A stretch of 33,798 nt of DNA from Gallionella sp. (GTDB taxonomy: Bacteria > Pseudomonadota > Gammaproteobacteria > Burkholderiales > Gallionellaceae). The notes under the pieces were generated by a model. The model saw nothing but the letters and a program-made list of their open reading frames with translations, was not told the origin of the DNA and ran no database searches. The translations under genes and the position numbers were made by a program. Location: positions 1 through 33,798 of the forward strand of contig JAQTYN010000038.1 of NCBI GenBank assembly GCA_028688275.1, written 5' to 3'. Shown here piece after piece: positions 8,175 to 16,980 of the stretch (the stretch's first letter is position 1; every line of letters begins with the position of its first letter).

Positions 8175-11100
8175 ATGAAAAATACGATCAAATCCCCTCA
8201 ACTATTTCGCCTCAAAGCGGCGGTCGTTGCGGTGGCTATGTGTTTTGTCTCTTCTGTGGCGAGCGCGAATCCAACAGGCGTAACAGTGGTCAATGGCTCT
8301 GCCAGTATGGTCACTCAGGGCAATACCTTAAGTATTACGAATACACCAGGTACGATATTAAATTGGCAGCAATTTAATATCAATCAAGGTCAAACCACGC
8401 AGTTTATTCAGCAATCTGCCCAATCAACGGTGTTGAACCGTGTTACGGGCAATAATCCTAGTCAAATTCTTGGTACCTTGCGCTCCAATGGACAAGTGTT
8501 CCTCATCAATCCATTCGGTATTATGTTTGGTGTGGGATCTGTGGTGGATGTGAATGGCTTGATTGCTTCAACGTTAAATATCAGCAATGCTGATTTCTTA
8601 CTGAATCGGCTGAACTTCAGCGGCAGTAATAGCACCTCGGTTGTGAATCAAGGCACGATTACCACCCCGCTGGGCGGGCGAGTGTATTTGATTGGGAATA
8701 ATGTGAGCAATCAAGGGGTGATAACCACCCCGCAAGGTCAAGTGGTGCTGGCTGCGGGTAATCAGGTGAGTTTGGTTGATAGCATCAATCCACACATCAG
8801 TGTTACCGTCAACGCCCCAGCGGGAGGGCAAGTCGTCAATTTAGGGGCGATTACGGCACAGGGTGGTTCCATTGATATTTACGCGCCCCTGATTCAGCAA
8901 CAAGGCGTGATACGGGCGGATAGTGCCAGTCTCGACGCGCAAGGCAATATCGTGTTGTCAGCAACCCAAGCGGTTAATTTGGCCAACAATAGTGTGACAA
9001 GTGCGAATGGTGTGATGGGCGGCTCGGTCACGGTGCAATCAGGATTGACAGGTAGCACGACCGTTGCAGGTCAGATAAGCGCAACGGGTACGGCGCAAGG
9101 TGGAAATGTCCATATTTTAGGCAAGCATGTTAGTCTAACCCCCAGTGCCTCGGTGGATGTATCGGGTTCAACGGGTGGTGGGACGGTATTGGTCGGCGGT
9201 GATTTTCAAGGTAAAAATGTAGCGGTACAAAATGCTTTTTCCACTTCAGTCGCGCAAGGTGCGGTGATTAAAGCGGACGCGCTGGTAAATGGTCATGGTG
9301 GTAGATCTGTGGTTTGGGCAAATGACACCACGACTTTTGCGGGGCGTATTTCAGCACGTGGCGGCGCGCAAGGTGGCAATGGTGGCAACGTTGAAGTATC
9401 AGGTAAGCGGATTTTGGCCTTTACGGGTTTAGTCAATACGCTCGCGCCTAAAGGGACTGCGGGTTCGCTGTTGCTAGATCCTACCTCCTTGTGTATTACC
9501 GATGTGGCAGTCGGATGGGCAGGTTGTCCCAGTGTGCTGTCTCCTTTTACCGTCGCGACCAACGCATTAACTAATGGTATTTGGACTATTCTAACCAGTG
9601 CGACTTCTTACGGTGTCGGTGATTTAATCGTGGTCGATCCTCTTTTGCTGACTCCAGCGACGGGTACGACCAATTTAGGTAAAACCCTGATTTTGGAAGC
9701 CAATGGGGGGAATGTTCTCACCTTGACACCCGCAGAGGCTTTAATCCTGAAAAAGGGCAGTGCTGCGACGACGGCAACCACAGCACTCGGTGGCTTAATG
9801 TTTACCTATGGCGCGAATCTGATTTTGCGTGCAACGGGAAGTGCGGCACTAGGTACAGGCAGCGTTCACGTTAACAATAGCATCTTAACGGATGGCGGAA
9901 ACTTTACCATTGATGCGCAAGGTGTGGCGAGTATAAGCGGAGGCGGGGCTTTTATTTTACCTGGCACAACGATTCCGAATTTTGCAGGGATTTATACCTT
10001 TGGTGGTGCCGTCAATATCACTGCAACGGAATTTGTGTTGGGCTGGGATCAACGCACGGGCATGACGCTTGCTACACCCGTTTCGATCAACACGATGTCA
10101 GGTGCGGTAACAACTGGGCAAGTGTTGGGTGGGGCGGTCAATATCGGCACGCCTATGGCGGGTACACCAGTGATGAATAGCATGTTGCTTGAAACAGGCA
10201 GTGCTATTTACACAGGTTCAGGAGGCATCAATTTATCGGGTACTCGCTTCGTTAATCCTAATGGTACGACCAGCGGTGCATTTATCAATTCGACAGGGCA
10301 AGCACGCTTTAATTTTGATCAAATTGATACTTCCAAGCTGAGCGTGCACGTGGATTCACTTGTGTTTAATCCCTTTACGGCCAACAAAAATGTTTATCTT
10401 GGGTTGGTCGGTAGTGATCCTCGTTGTGCTATTGATTTATGTTTGTTTTCAAATAATTTAGGGATTGGCAATTATTATATATGGGCTGGAAATGGGATTG
10501 CGGTGACGAGCCTCGGAAATATGACGGTAGCAGGGAATGTTTCTTTGGATGGGGGGAATAATCGGTATGCCTTCGCGGCAGCGAACGACCTTATTCTTAA
10601 TGGTGCGCTGAGTGTAACCCAGCCAGGCGTGACGCTGCTGGATCCTATTACGGGATTGCCTCTCCCATTTCCTACGACTAATCTTGCCTTAATTGCAGGC
10701 AATCGGATTCTTAATAATGTCGGTGCAGGGGCGTTGAATGTGCCCACTGGTCATGGCTGGTCATTGTTTGCGAAGGATCAAACAACCTCTTCATTAAATG
10801 GTCTCAGTGCGACCAGCGTGGTGAATATGGCACAAGACCCTAATGTGTTCTCACTCGCGAGTATTTTGCAAAAATTGACCACGGTAGGTGATCCCATTTC
10901 TTTATGGGCAAACGCAGGTGGGAATCAGGAAGTATTTTGGGGTCGCAGTACGACAACACCTATTCCCGTGACACCCGTGATACCAGCACCTACGCCAGTG
11001 ACACCCGCACCAGCACAAACCACTGAGCTGGTCGATTGCTCAATCAATCCCACGATATGCGGCAGCAACGTGAGCAACAATGTCTTAAATCCCGTCAATA

Positions 11101-13682
11101 CTAAAACGACCAGCACCGCTATTGTTAAGCCAGCGGCTGCGGTGGGTATCGTGAGCTACAGTCCTAGTTTAGGTGTACAAGAGAATACAGTGTGGGTTGC
11201 TTATGCGGATATACGTCATTCGCGTCAGGAAGCGCGTCAAGCGGATGAAGACCTTGAACGTACGGCGATGCGTTTGAGTGATGTTAATAACGCCGAGGAG
11301 CGTAAGACACTTATTCATGAAGTAGATACGAGATCGGCTTGGACGCGTGTTAAACGGGCAGAGTCGCGCCTGCGGGAAACTGGCATGGAATTGCAGGCCG
11401 CAGAAACTGAACTAAAACAAGCTGAGTCGCCAGAAGCGCGTATGCGTGCTGAAATTCGCCAAACGGTGGCTGCCTCACGTCGTGCGGATGCGGATGTGAA
11501 GATGGCTGAGGCGGAGGTGATGCAGGCAGAAATCGCGGGTAGAAATGCCAAAACACCTGAAGAGAAAGCACTTGCTGAAGTTAAAAAAGGGGAAGCTGAA
11601 ATTCGCAAAGTGCAATTCGAGATCATTAAAGCCGAGGTAGAGGTCGAAAAAGCAAACATAGAAGTTCGTCAGGCAGAAGAAGAGGTTGCACGGAATCCTT
11701 CACCTCAGGCAAAAGCGAATGTTGAAATTAAACGAGCGGAGGCGGAAGCGAGCAAGGCAGACGTAGCCATCAAGCAAGCGGATGTTGAAGTGAAAACTGC
11801 GCAAGACCCTGTCGTCAGAGCCAACGCCGTACTCAAAGTCTCTGTCGCAGAAGCCAGAAAAGCCGAAGCGGATGCTCAAAAAGCTAATGTAGAAGCGAAA
11901 CAAGCGGATGAAGACGCAAAAACCGTGCACTCTCCCGCAGTAAAACGCCTAGCTGAAATGAAAAATGCTGAGGCTGATGTGAAACAGGCTTATGCAGAAG
12001 TGAAAAAAGCCGAAGTTGACGTAAATGCTGCAAAAGACCCCGTCGAACGAGCAAATGCAGAAGAAAAGGTGGCGAGAGCTGAAGTGAAAAAGGCGGATGC
12101 GGAGATCAAAGTCGCAGAAGGTCGTGCAAAAGTGCAGGATACGGAGATCGCTAAAGCTGAAGTCGCAGTGAAAAAAGCCACTGCTGAAGAAAAAAGAGCG
12201 GAAGTGCTGGTCAAAACTGAAAAAGAAAGTGGTAAAAAAGTAGAAGCCGAAATTAAGTTGGCCGAAGCCCAAATGAAAACCGTGGAAGCGGAGGCGAAGC
12301 AGGCGACTGAAGAAGTGAAAGAAGCTCAGAAGAGCGTTAAATCAGCGCATTCTGCGGATGATAAATATGTTGCCTTGAAAAAAGTAGAGGCAAGCGAAGC
12401 TAGAGTGGTTGCAAAAGAGAGTGAACATTTGGCGAAGGCGGCAGAGATTGCGGTCAAACGCGTGGAAGCTGAGATGAAGCAGGTGGAATCCGAAGTGAAA
12501 GAGGCGAAATCCCCCGAACAAAGAGCGGATGCAAGCAGACGTTTGAGTGAAAAACAAGAGGAGTTGGCAAGTAAACGGAGCGATGCCGAACAAAAATCAC
12601 ATCATGCAGCGGTGTTGAGCGGGGAAGCCAATCAAAAAGAAGACGAGCATTTGGCGGAAAGTGCGCGACGGGATGAAAAAACATTGGCTACTTTTGCTGG
12701 GATTGACGTGACGACTATGAGTCCCGCTCGCATACAAGAGTTGATGTCAGTCCGCCATGCGTTTCTAAAAGGGAAATTGGATTCAGCTTTGCAAGTGTTA
12801 GCGGCAAATGCTAAAGCAGCAGATTTGCAGCCTTGTGGTGCGGCGAACGGGGATGTTTGTATTCAACCTTTCGCATCCTTTGATAAGTTTGTAACGGAGG
12901 TGGTTGCTCGCGTGAGATTGCCGTTTATGACCCCTACGACCTCATTTATACCTGAAATTGAACGCAAAATCGCGGTGGTTATTGGTAATAATGCATATCA
13001 AGATCCCGATATTCCCTCGCTCAATGGTGCGGTTCGGGATGCGGATGCTATCAGTAAAATACTGAAAGAAAAAATGGGCTACGATGTTCGTCTGATCCAT
13101 AACGGTACACGGGCGGATATTGTGCGTACCTTAAATCAGGTTGCGGATGAAACAGGTTCAAAAGATAGTGTTGTTGTGTATTACGCTGGGCATGGTTATC
13201 AAATGGAAGATACGGGTATGGGGTACTGGATACCCAGTGACGGTTCCACCTCCAGTCCCGCCAATTGGATTTCAAATGCCGACATTAATAAGATGCTAAG
13301 CAGTATCCCCGCGAAACAAATGTTGATCGTTTCGGATAGTTGTTTTTCTGGTGCTCTCACGAATGAAGAAAAAGTGAGTTCTGAACTTACCTCTAAAGAG
13401 TCGCCCACTGAAATTTTAGGCAAACGCTCCGTGGTGGTTATGTCTTCGGGGGGTGAAGAGCCTGTAATGGACGAAGGGCGTGATGGACACTCTATCTTTA
13501 CATGGCACTTAATGGATAAATTGAACAAACTGGGCAGTTATGAGCATGGGGCGGAAGTGTACGATCAAGTTAAAGCGGGTGTGACGCAAGATGGGATACC
13601 GCAAATTCCGCAATATGGTGCATCCGTCAGTGCGGGTCATAATGTGGGTGGAGAGTATCTGTTTGAGCTTCGTCAGTACTAA
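8175..13682 (+). CDS. TpsA exoprotein with coiled-coil rod and C-terminal caspase domain
   Basis: The start ATG 8175 follows a near-perfect AAGGAGGT (8160-8167), giving 1835 residues. Domains in order: signal peptide 1-31 (cleavage VASA-NP); TPS/haemagglutinin secretion domain to about 300, with the signature LINPFGIMFG; beta-helix-like, Gly/Thr/Asn-rich passenger to about 920; Pro/Thr linker about 925-955; Ala/Glu/Lys coiled coil about 1011-1500, with strict heptads at 1085-1392; short connector; C14 caspase domain 1598-1835. The caspase part starts KIAVVIGNNAYQD. It keeps the catalytic His1673 in YAGHG and Cys1723 in SDSCFSG, so it should be active. TpsA proteins are exported to the surface or medium by TpsB, so this predicts an extracellular caspase-like protease on a rod. 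Substrate, processing and role are unknown. Adhesion, killing of neighbours or matrix processing are all guesses. Confidence 0.92.
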   Translation: MKNTIKSPQLFRLKAAVVAVAMCFVSSVASANPTGVTVVNGSASMVTQGNTLSITNTPGTILNWQQFNINQGQTTQFIQQSAQSTVLNRVTGNNPSQILGTLRSNGQVFLINPFGIMFGVGSVVDVNGLIASTLNISNADFLLNRLNFSGSNSTSVVNQGTITTPLGGRVYLIGNNVSNQGVITTPQGQVVLAAGNQVSLVDSINPHISVTVNAPAGGQVVNLGAITAQGGSIDIYAPLIQQQGVIRADSASLDAQGNIVLSATQAVNLANNSVTSANGVMGGSVTVQSGLTGSTTVAGQISATGTAQGGNVHILGKHVSLTPSASVDVSGSTGGGTVLVGGDFQGKNVAVQNAFSTSVAQGAVIKADALVNGHGGRSVVWANDTTTFAGRISARGGAQGGNGGNVEVSGKRILAFTGLVNTLAPKGTAGSLLLDPTSLCITDVAVGWAGCPSVLSPFTVATNALTNGIWTILTSATSYGVGDLIVVDPLLLTPATGTTNLGKTLILEANGGNVLTLTPAEALILKKGSAATTATTALGGLMFTYGANLILRATGSAALGTGSVHVNNSILTDGGNFTIDAQGVASISGGGAFILPGTTIPNFAGIYTFGGAVNITATEFVLGWDQRTGMTLATPVSINTMSGAVTTGQVLGGAVNIGTPMAGTPVMNSMLLETGSAIYTGSGGINLSGTRFVNPNGTTSGAFINSTGQARFNFDQIDTSKLSVHVDSLVFNPFTANKNVYLGLVGSDPRCAIDLCLFSNNLGIGNYYIWAGNGIAVTSLGNMTVAGNVSLDGGNNRYAFAAANDLILNGALSVTQPGVTLLDPITGLPLPFPTTNLALIAGNRILNNVGAGALNVPTGHGWSLFAKDQTTSSLNGLSATSVVNMAQDPNVFSLASILQKLTTVGDPISLWANAGGNQEVFWGRSTTTPIPVTPVIPAPTPVTPAPAQTTELVDCSINPTICGSNVSNNVLNPVNTKTTSTAIVKPAAAVGIVSYSPSLGVQENTVWVAYADIRHSRQEARQADEDLERTAMRLSDVNNAEERKTLIHEVDTRSAWTRVKRAESRLRETGMELQAAETELKQAESPEARMRAEIRQTVAASRRADADVKMAEAEVMQAEIAGRNAKTPEEKALAEVKKGEAEIRKVQFEIIKAEVEVEKANIEVRQAEEEVARNPSPQAKANVEIKRAEAEASKADVAIKQADVEVKTAQDPVVRANAVLKVSVAEARKAEADAQKANVEAKQADEDAKTVHSPAVKRLAEMKNAEADVKQAYAEVKKAEVDVNAAKDPVERANAEEKVARAEVKKADAEIKVAEGRAKVQDTEIAKAEVAVKKATAEEKRAEVLVKTEKESGKKVEAEIKLAEAQMKTVEAEAKQATEEVKEAQKSVKSAHSADDKYVALKKVEASEARVVAKESEHLAKAAEIAVKRVEAEMKQVESEVKEAKSPEQRADASRRLSEKQEELASKRSDAEQKSHHAAVLSGEANQKEDEHLAESARRDEKTLATFAGIDVTTMSPARIQELMSVRHAFLKGKLDSALQVLAANAKAADLQPCGAANGDVCIQPFASFDKFVTEVVARVRLPFMTPTTSFIPEIERKIAVVIGNNAYQDPDIPSLNGAVRDADAISKILKEKMGYDVRLIHNGTRADIVRTLNQVADETGSKDSVVVYYAGHGYQMEDTGMGYWIPSDGSTSSPANWISNADINKMLSSIPAKQMLIVSDSCFSGALTNEEKVSSELTSKESPTEILGKRSVVVMSSGGEEPVMDEGRDGHSIFTWHLMDKLNKLGSYEHGAEVYDQVKAGVTQDGIPQIPQYGASVSAGHNVGGEYLFELRQY
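11427..12350 (+). repeat. Heptad-quantised coding repeat in the tpsA rod
   Basis: These bases encode residues 1085-1392, which divide into units each opening with Ser, Thr or Asp plus Pro. Counted by hand, the unit lengths are 42, 49, 35, 42, 35 and 105 residues, all multiples of seven (44 heptads without a stutter). Typical heptads are AEVKKAE and VEVKTAQ. Periodicity breaks after 12350. The array grew or shrank in whole heptads while keeping one coiled-coil register. Confidence 0.85.
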
Positions 13683-13748
13683 TAATGCTGTACCGACAGG
13701 TGGCGTCTATAACTTAGGAGGCGTAAATTATGCGCCCCCCAAGGAGGT

Positions 13749-13993
13749 ATGACCTTTAACAACTTATCGCCTTACATTGGTATTGGTTGGGGGAATCCTG
13801 AGGCACAAGATATGGGCTGGGGTTTTGTTGCCGATTTGGGGTTGTTGTACCAAGGAAATCCTAAAGCCAGCTTAACTTCAACGGGTGGCACTGCTGCATT
13901 TCAAACTGCGGTAGTTGCTGAACAAACTCAATTGCAAGCCGCATTAATGGGTTTACTTGCTATCCCGTTGCGATGTTAGGGCTTTCCTATTAG
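13749..13993 (+). pseudogene. C-terminal remnant, probably of an outer-membrane beta-barrel protein, frameshifted
   Basis: The frame from 13749 reads MTFNNLSPYIGIGWGNPEAQ and continues with GWGFVADLGLLYQGNPKASL. This style of alternating aromatic strands resembles the end of outer-membrane barrel proteins. The frame ends poorly (LLAIPLRC, stop 13977-13979). Shifting frame near 13945-13951 gives GFTCYPVAMLGLSY and a TAG at 13991-13993, a far better barrel ending. There is thus a frameshift, and the N-terminal part of the gene is missing because tpsA ends 66 bases upstream. An AAGGAGGT touches the ATG with no spacing, so it is not a working ribosome binding site. The precise family is not certain. 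Confidence 0.6.
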
Positions 13994-14059
13994 TGGTAAA
14001 GCGCACGGATTCATGCTTGAATGAACTTCATCGTGAATTGTTGATGAGTGCATGAACTT

Positions 14060-14089
14060 GTCGCACCCATAGTTTTAATGAGGTGCGAC
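14060..14089. terminator. Hairpin between the tpsA locus and glnE
   Basis: A perfect 8-bp stem, GTCGCACC (14060-14067) and GGTGCGAC (14082-14089), with a 14-base loop lies between the convergent pseudogene and glnE. There is no T-run on either side, so it may be a weak or protein-assisted terminator for either strand. Confidence 0.4.
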
Positions 14090-14110
14090 GGTCTTGAGTG
14101 AACCGTGAGT

Positions 14111-16813
14111 CTATGCTCCCATCAATAATCTTTCCCATAATTTGATTGCTGCCTCTGTGTTGATTTCCCCGTGAGTGATGCGGCAATGTCCGTCGTGGTT
14201 GAGGCGCAAGCGGTGCTGCGTTTTACGCAGGGTGCGGTAGAGGTCGCGCGTGGACTCGGCAAGATCGGCGGAAATTAAGTCTAATTGTCCTGCGAGTTTG
14301 AGTAAGGCTAAATTGCCGATGTCATCGGCGAGTTTTGGGTATGAATGCGCATAAGCCAAGACAAGGTATTGCACTATAAATTCAATATCCACCATGCCGC
14401 CGTGATCGTGTTTGATGTCGAATTTGCCGCTGGTATTGGGGTGACCCTCGTGCATTTTTTGGCGCATCGCCACTATCTCCGCACGCAGTGTGGATAGCTC
14501 TCGCGATTGGCACAGCACTTGACGGCGGATCGCTTCAAAAGCCGCACCGACTTGGGCGTTGCCCGCGCTGAATCGGGCGCGGGTGAGGGCTTGGTGTTCC
14601 CATACCCACGCGTGATGTTGTTGGTAGTCAGCGAAGGCTGCGACCGTACTGACCAATAAGCCACTTTCACCATTGGGACGTAGGCGTAAATCGGTTTCAT
14701 ATAAGCGTCCAGCGGTGGTGTAGCTGCTGAGCAATACGTTAATGCGTTGCGCCAGTCTGGCGTAGTTTTCTTGCGCGTCGGGGTGTTCGTCATCAAACAA
14801 GAAAATCAAATCCAAATCAGAGGCATAGCCTAATTCTCTGCCGCCTAATTTGCCGTAAGCGATGATGGCGAAGCGGGGTTCGTCGCAATGCCGTTTACGC
14901 GCATGTGTCCAGCAGAGACGCAAAGCGTGACGCAAAATTAAATCAGCCAGATCGCTCAGGTGGTCACTCAAGGTTTCTAGTGGCAGCAGACCTTGTAAAT
15001 CCATCGCTAACAAATGAAAAATTTGTTCCTGTTGTATATGACGCAGCACATCCATTTGCCGCTCAAGATCATCGTGATGTTGCGCTAAGCGACTGCCCAT
15101 CTCGCTATCCAACACAACCCAGTCGGGCGGTAAATACATTTCACGCGCATCCAGCAATTCATCAAATAGGGCAGGGTGCTGCGTTAAGTATTCTGCTGCC
15201 CAGCTACTGGCGGCCACCAGTGTGACCAGTCGCAGCAAAGCTTGTGGGTATTCGGATAGAAAGGCGAGGTAACTGGCGCGGCGGCTAATGGCTTCTAACA
15301 GGGTGAGCATACGGGCGAGCGTGGCATCGGGTTCGGCTTGCTGCGCGCTGAGGGTAATAAATTGCGGCAACAGCTTATTGACACGTTGCCGACTGGGTTC
15401 GGGCAATTGGCGATATCGTGTGCCATGGCGCAGTTGCAGCAGATGCGAGGTGGTATCGGTGACGGCGTGATAGTGGAGTTTGGTCAGTACGGCATGGAGC
15501 TCGGTTTCGTCTATATCTTCGTGCCAGACATCGACAGCCACTGCCTCTTGCGCCCCAAAAATTTGCTCGAATTGCGCACTGACAACGATGCGATGAGTAT
15601 CGAGTTGCGTCAATAATCCCGCGTAGTCTGCATATCCCATGCCCAACGCTAAGCGTGCTTGATCGTCCGCAGAATCTGGAATGTCCTGCGTTTGTTGGTC
15701 ATCCAAATACTGCAAACGATGTTCTAAGTTACGCAAAAAATTGTAAGCGGTGATGAGCTGTGTGACCGTTTCCGCGCTAAGTTGACCATCAGCCACTAAC
15801 ACTTGTAACACGCTGCGCGTCGGATAAATACGCAAGCGGGCATCACTGCCTCCCCGTATGAGCTGGAAAACCTGTGCGGTAAACTCGATTTCGCGTATGC
15901 CACCAGGGCCGAGTTTGATGTTATTGGAGCGATCGCGCCGTTGCACTTCTTGACGAATCTGACTGTGCAAGCTGCGCATCGAGTCAATTGCACCAAAGTC
16001 CATATACTTACGGAACACAAAAGGTTGCGTCAGCTTCATCAACTCACGCGTGGCAGGATGGTCAACAGGCGAAATCACCCGCGCTTTGATCCACGCGTAA
16101 CGTTCCCATTCGCGTCCTTGGCTAATCAAATACTGCTCCAGCGCGGCAAAGCTCATCACCAAAGGCCCGCTGTCGCCGTAAGGGCGCAAGCGCATATCCA
16201 CACGGAATACATAACCATCGCCTGTAACTTCGTGAATCAACCGTATCAGTCGTCGTCCCAGTCGGGTAAAAAAGTCGTGATTATCAATTTGGCGTGCGCC
16301 GTTGGTTGTGCCGTCTTCTGGATAGATAAAAATCAGGTCTATATCCGAAGAAACATTCAGCTCGCCGCCACCCAATTTTCCCATGCCAATAATCAGTAGA
16401 GACTGCGGGGTTTGAGTTTGCTCGCCGATAGGCTCGCCAAACTGGGCTTGCAAGAGTCGCATCAAGCAGCTTTGCGCGTGTTGTACGCAAATTTCTGCCA
16501 GCGCGGTCATCGCTTGTATCACTTCATCCAAATCACCTAAGCCATTCAAATCACGCAAAATCAGCTTCACCATCACGTGCTGACGCAGCTTACGCACGGC
16601 TTTTTCCAGCGCACTTTCATCGTTTAAATCCAAACCAAATCCGTTTAACAACATGAGCATTTCAGCGCGATCACATGGCGTGTGGTAATGCGCTTCCAAC
16701 CAGCCCAAGAGTGCGGCATCTGCCTCTAAGATGCGCTTGGCATAGCGGCTGCATTGCTTGGTTTTGGTCAATAAAGGTAGAAAGTCAACGAAAGCGGTGG
16801 TTTGGGTGTTCAT
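14111..16813 (-). CDS. glnE: Bifunctional glutamine synthetase adenylyltransferase/deadenylase
   Basis: GlnE adds and removes AMP on glutamine synthetase in answer to PII and glutamine, tuning nitrogen assimilation. Both halves of the duplicated nucleotidyltransferase fold are visible: GMGKLGGGELN then SSDIDLIF near residue 160 (deadenylase half), and YGKLGGRELGYASDLDLIFL near 670 (adenylylation half). RVDMRLRPYGDSGPLV and DLRLRPNGESGLLV follow each. The length of about 900 residues is slightly below the 946 of E. coli. A TTG at 16828 would add five residues, but the ATG at 16813 is more likely. It is divergent from yhdP, with about 170 bases between the starts. Confidence 0.96.
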   Translation of the reverse strand: MNTQTTAFVDFLPLLTKTKQCSRYAKRILEADAALLGWLEAHYHTPCDRAEMLMLLNGFGLDLNDESALEKAVRKLRQHVMVKLILRDLNGLGDLDEVIQAMTALAEICVQHAQSCLMRLLQAQFGEPIGEQTQTPQSLLIIGMGKLGGGELNVSSDIDLIFIYPEDGTTNGARQIDNHDFFTRLGRRLIRLIHEVTGDGYVFRVDMRLRPYGDSGPLVMSFAALEQYLISQGREWERYAWIKARVISPVDHPATRELMKLTQPFVFRKYMDFGAIDSMRSLHSQIRQEVQRRDRSNNIKLGPGGIREIEFTAQVFQLIRGGSDARLRIYPTRSVLQVLVADGQLSAETVTQLITAYNFLRNLEHRLQYLDDQQTQDIPDSADDQARLALGMGYADYAGLLTQLDTHRIVVSAQFEQIFGAQEAVAVDVWHEDIDETELHAVLTKLHYHAVTDTTSHLLQLRHGTRYRQLPEPSRQRVNKLLPQFITLSAQQAEPDATLARMLTLLEAISRRASYLAFLSEYPQALLRLVTLVAASSWAAEYLTQHPALFDELLDAREMYLPPDWVVLDSEMGSRLAQHHDDLERQMDVLRHIQQEQIFHLLAMDLQGLLPLETLSDHLSDLADLILRHALRLCWTHARKRHCDEPRFAIIAYGKLGGRELGYASDLDLIFLFDDEHPDAQENYARLAQRINVLLSSYTTAGRLYETDLRLRPNGESGLLVSTVAAFADYQQHHAWVWEHQALTRARFSAGNAQVGAAFEAIRRQVLCQSRELSTLRAEIVAMRQKMHEGHPNTSGKFDIKHDHGGMVDIEFIVQYLVLAYAHSYPKLADDIGNLALLKLAGQLDLISADLAESTRDLYRTLRKTQHRLRLNHDGHCRITHGEINTEAAIKLWERLLMGA

Positions 16814-16980
16814 AGTGATAGGCTTCAAGTTAGAATGTGCGTCTGCATGATGCGTGGCGGGTATCGTAGCACAGTTGTAGCACTGGTTTTAAGTCGAACA
16901 AGCGGACTGACTTCACTTTAATATTGAATGAGCCGTTCGTTATTGCGCCACGTCTGTCATTAACCCATCATCGAAACTGA

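Noticed and set aside
11427..12350. CRISPR array or DNA-level satellite
   Set aside because: The repetition is at the protein heptad level with varied codons. There are no constant DNA repeats with regular spacers.
11315..12684. Several long minus-strand frames opposite the coiled-coil part of tpsA
   Set aside because: They are antisense shadows of the regular Ala/Glu/Lys codons. Their products are Phe/Ser-rich and repetitive with no start signals or domain patterns.
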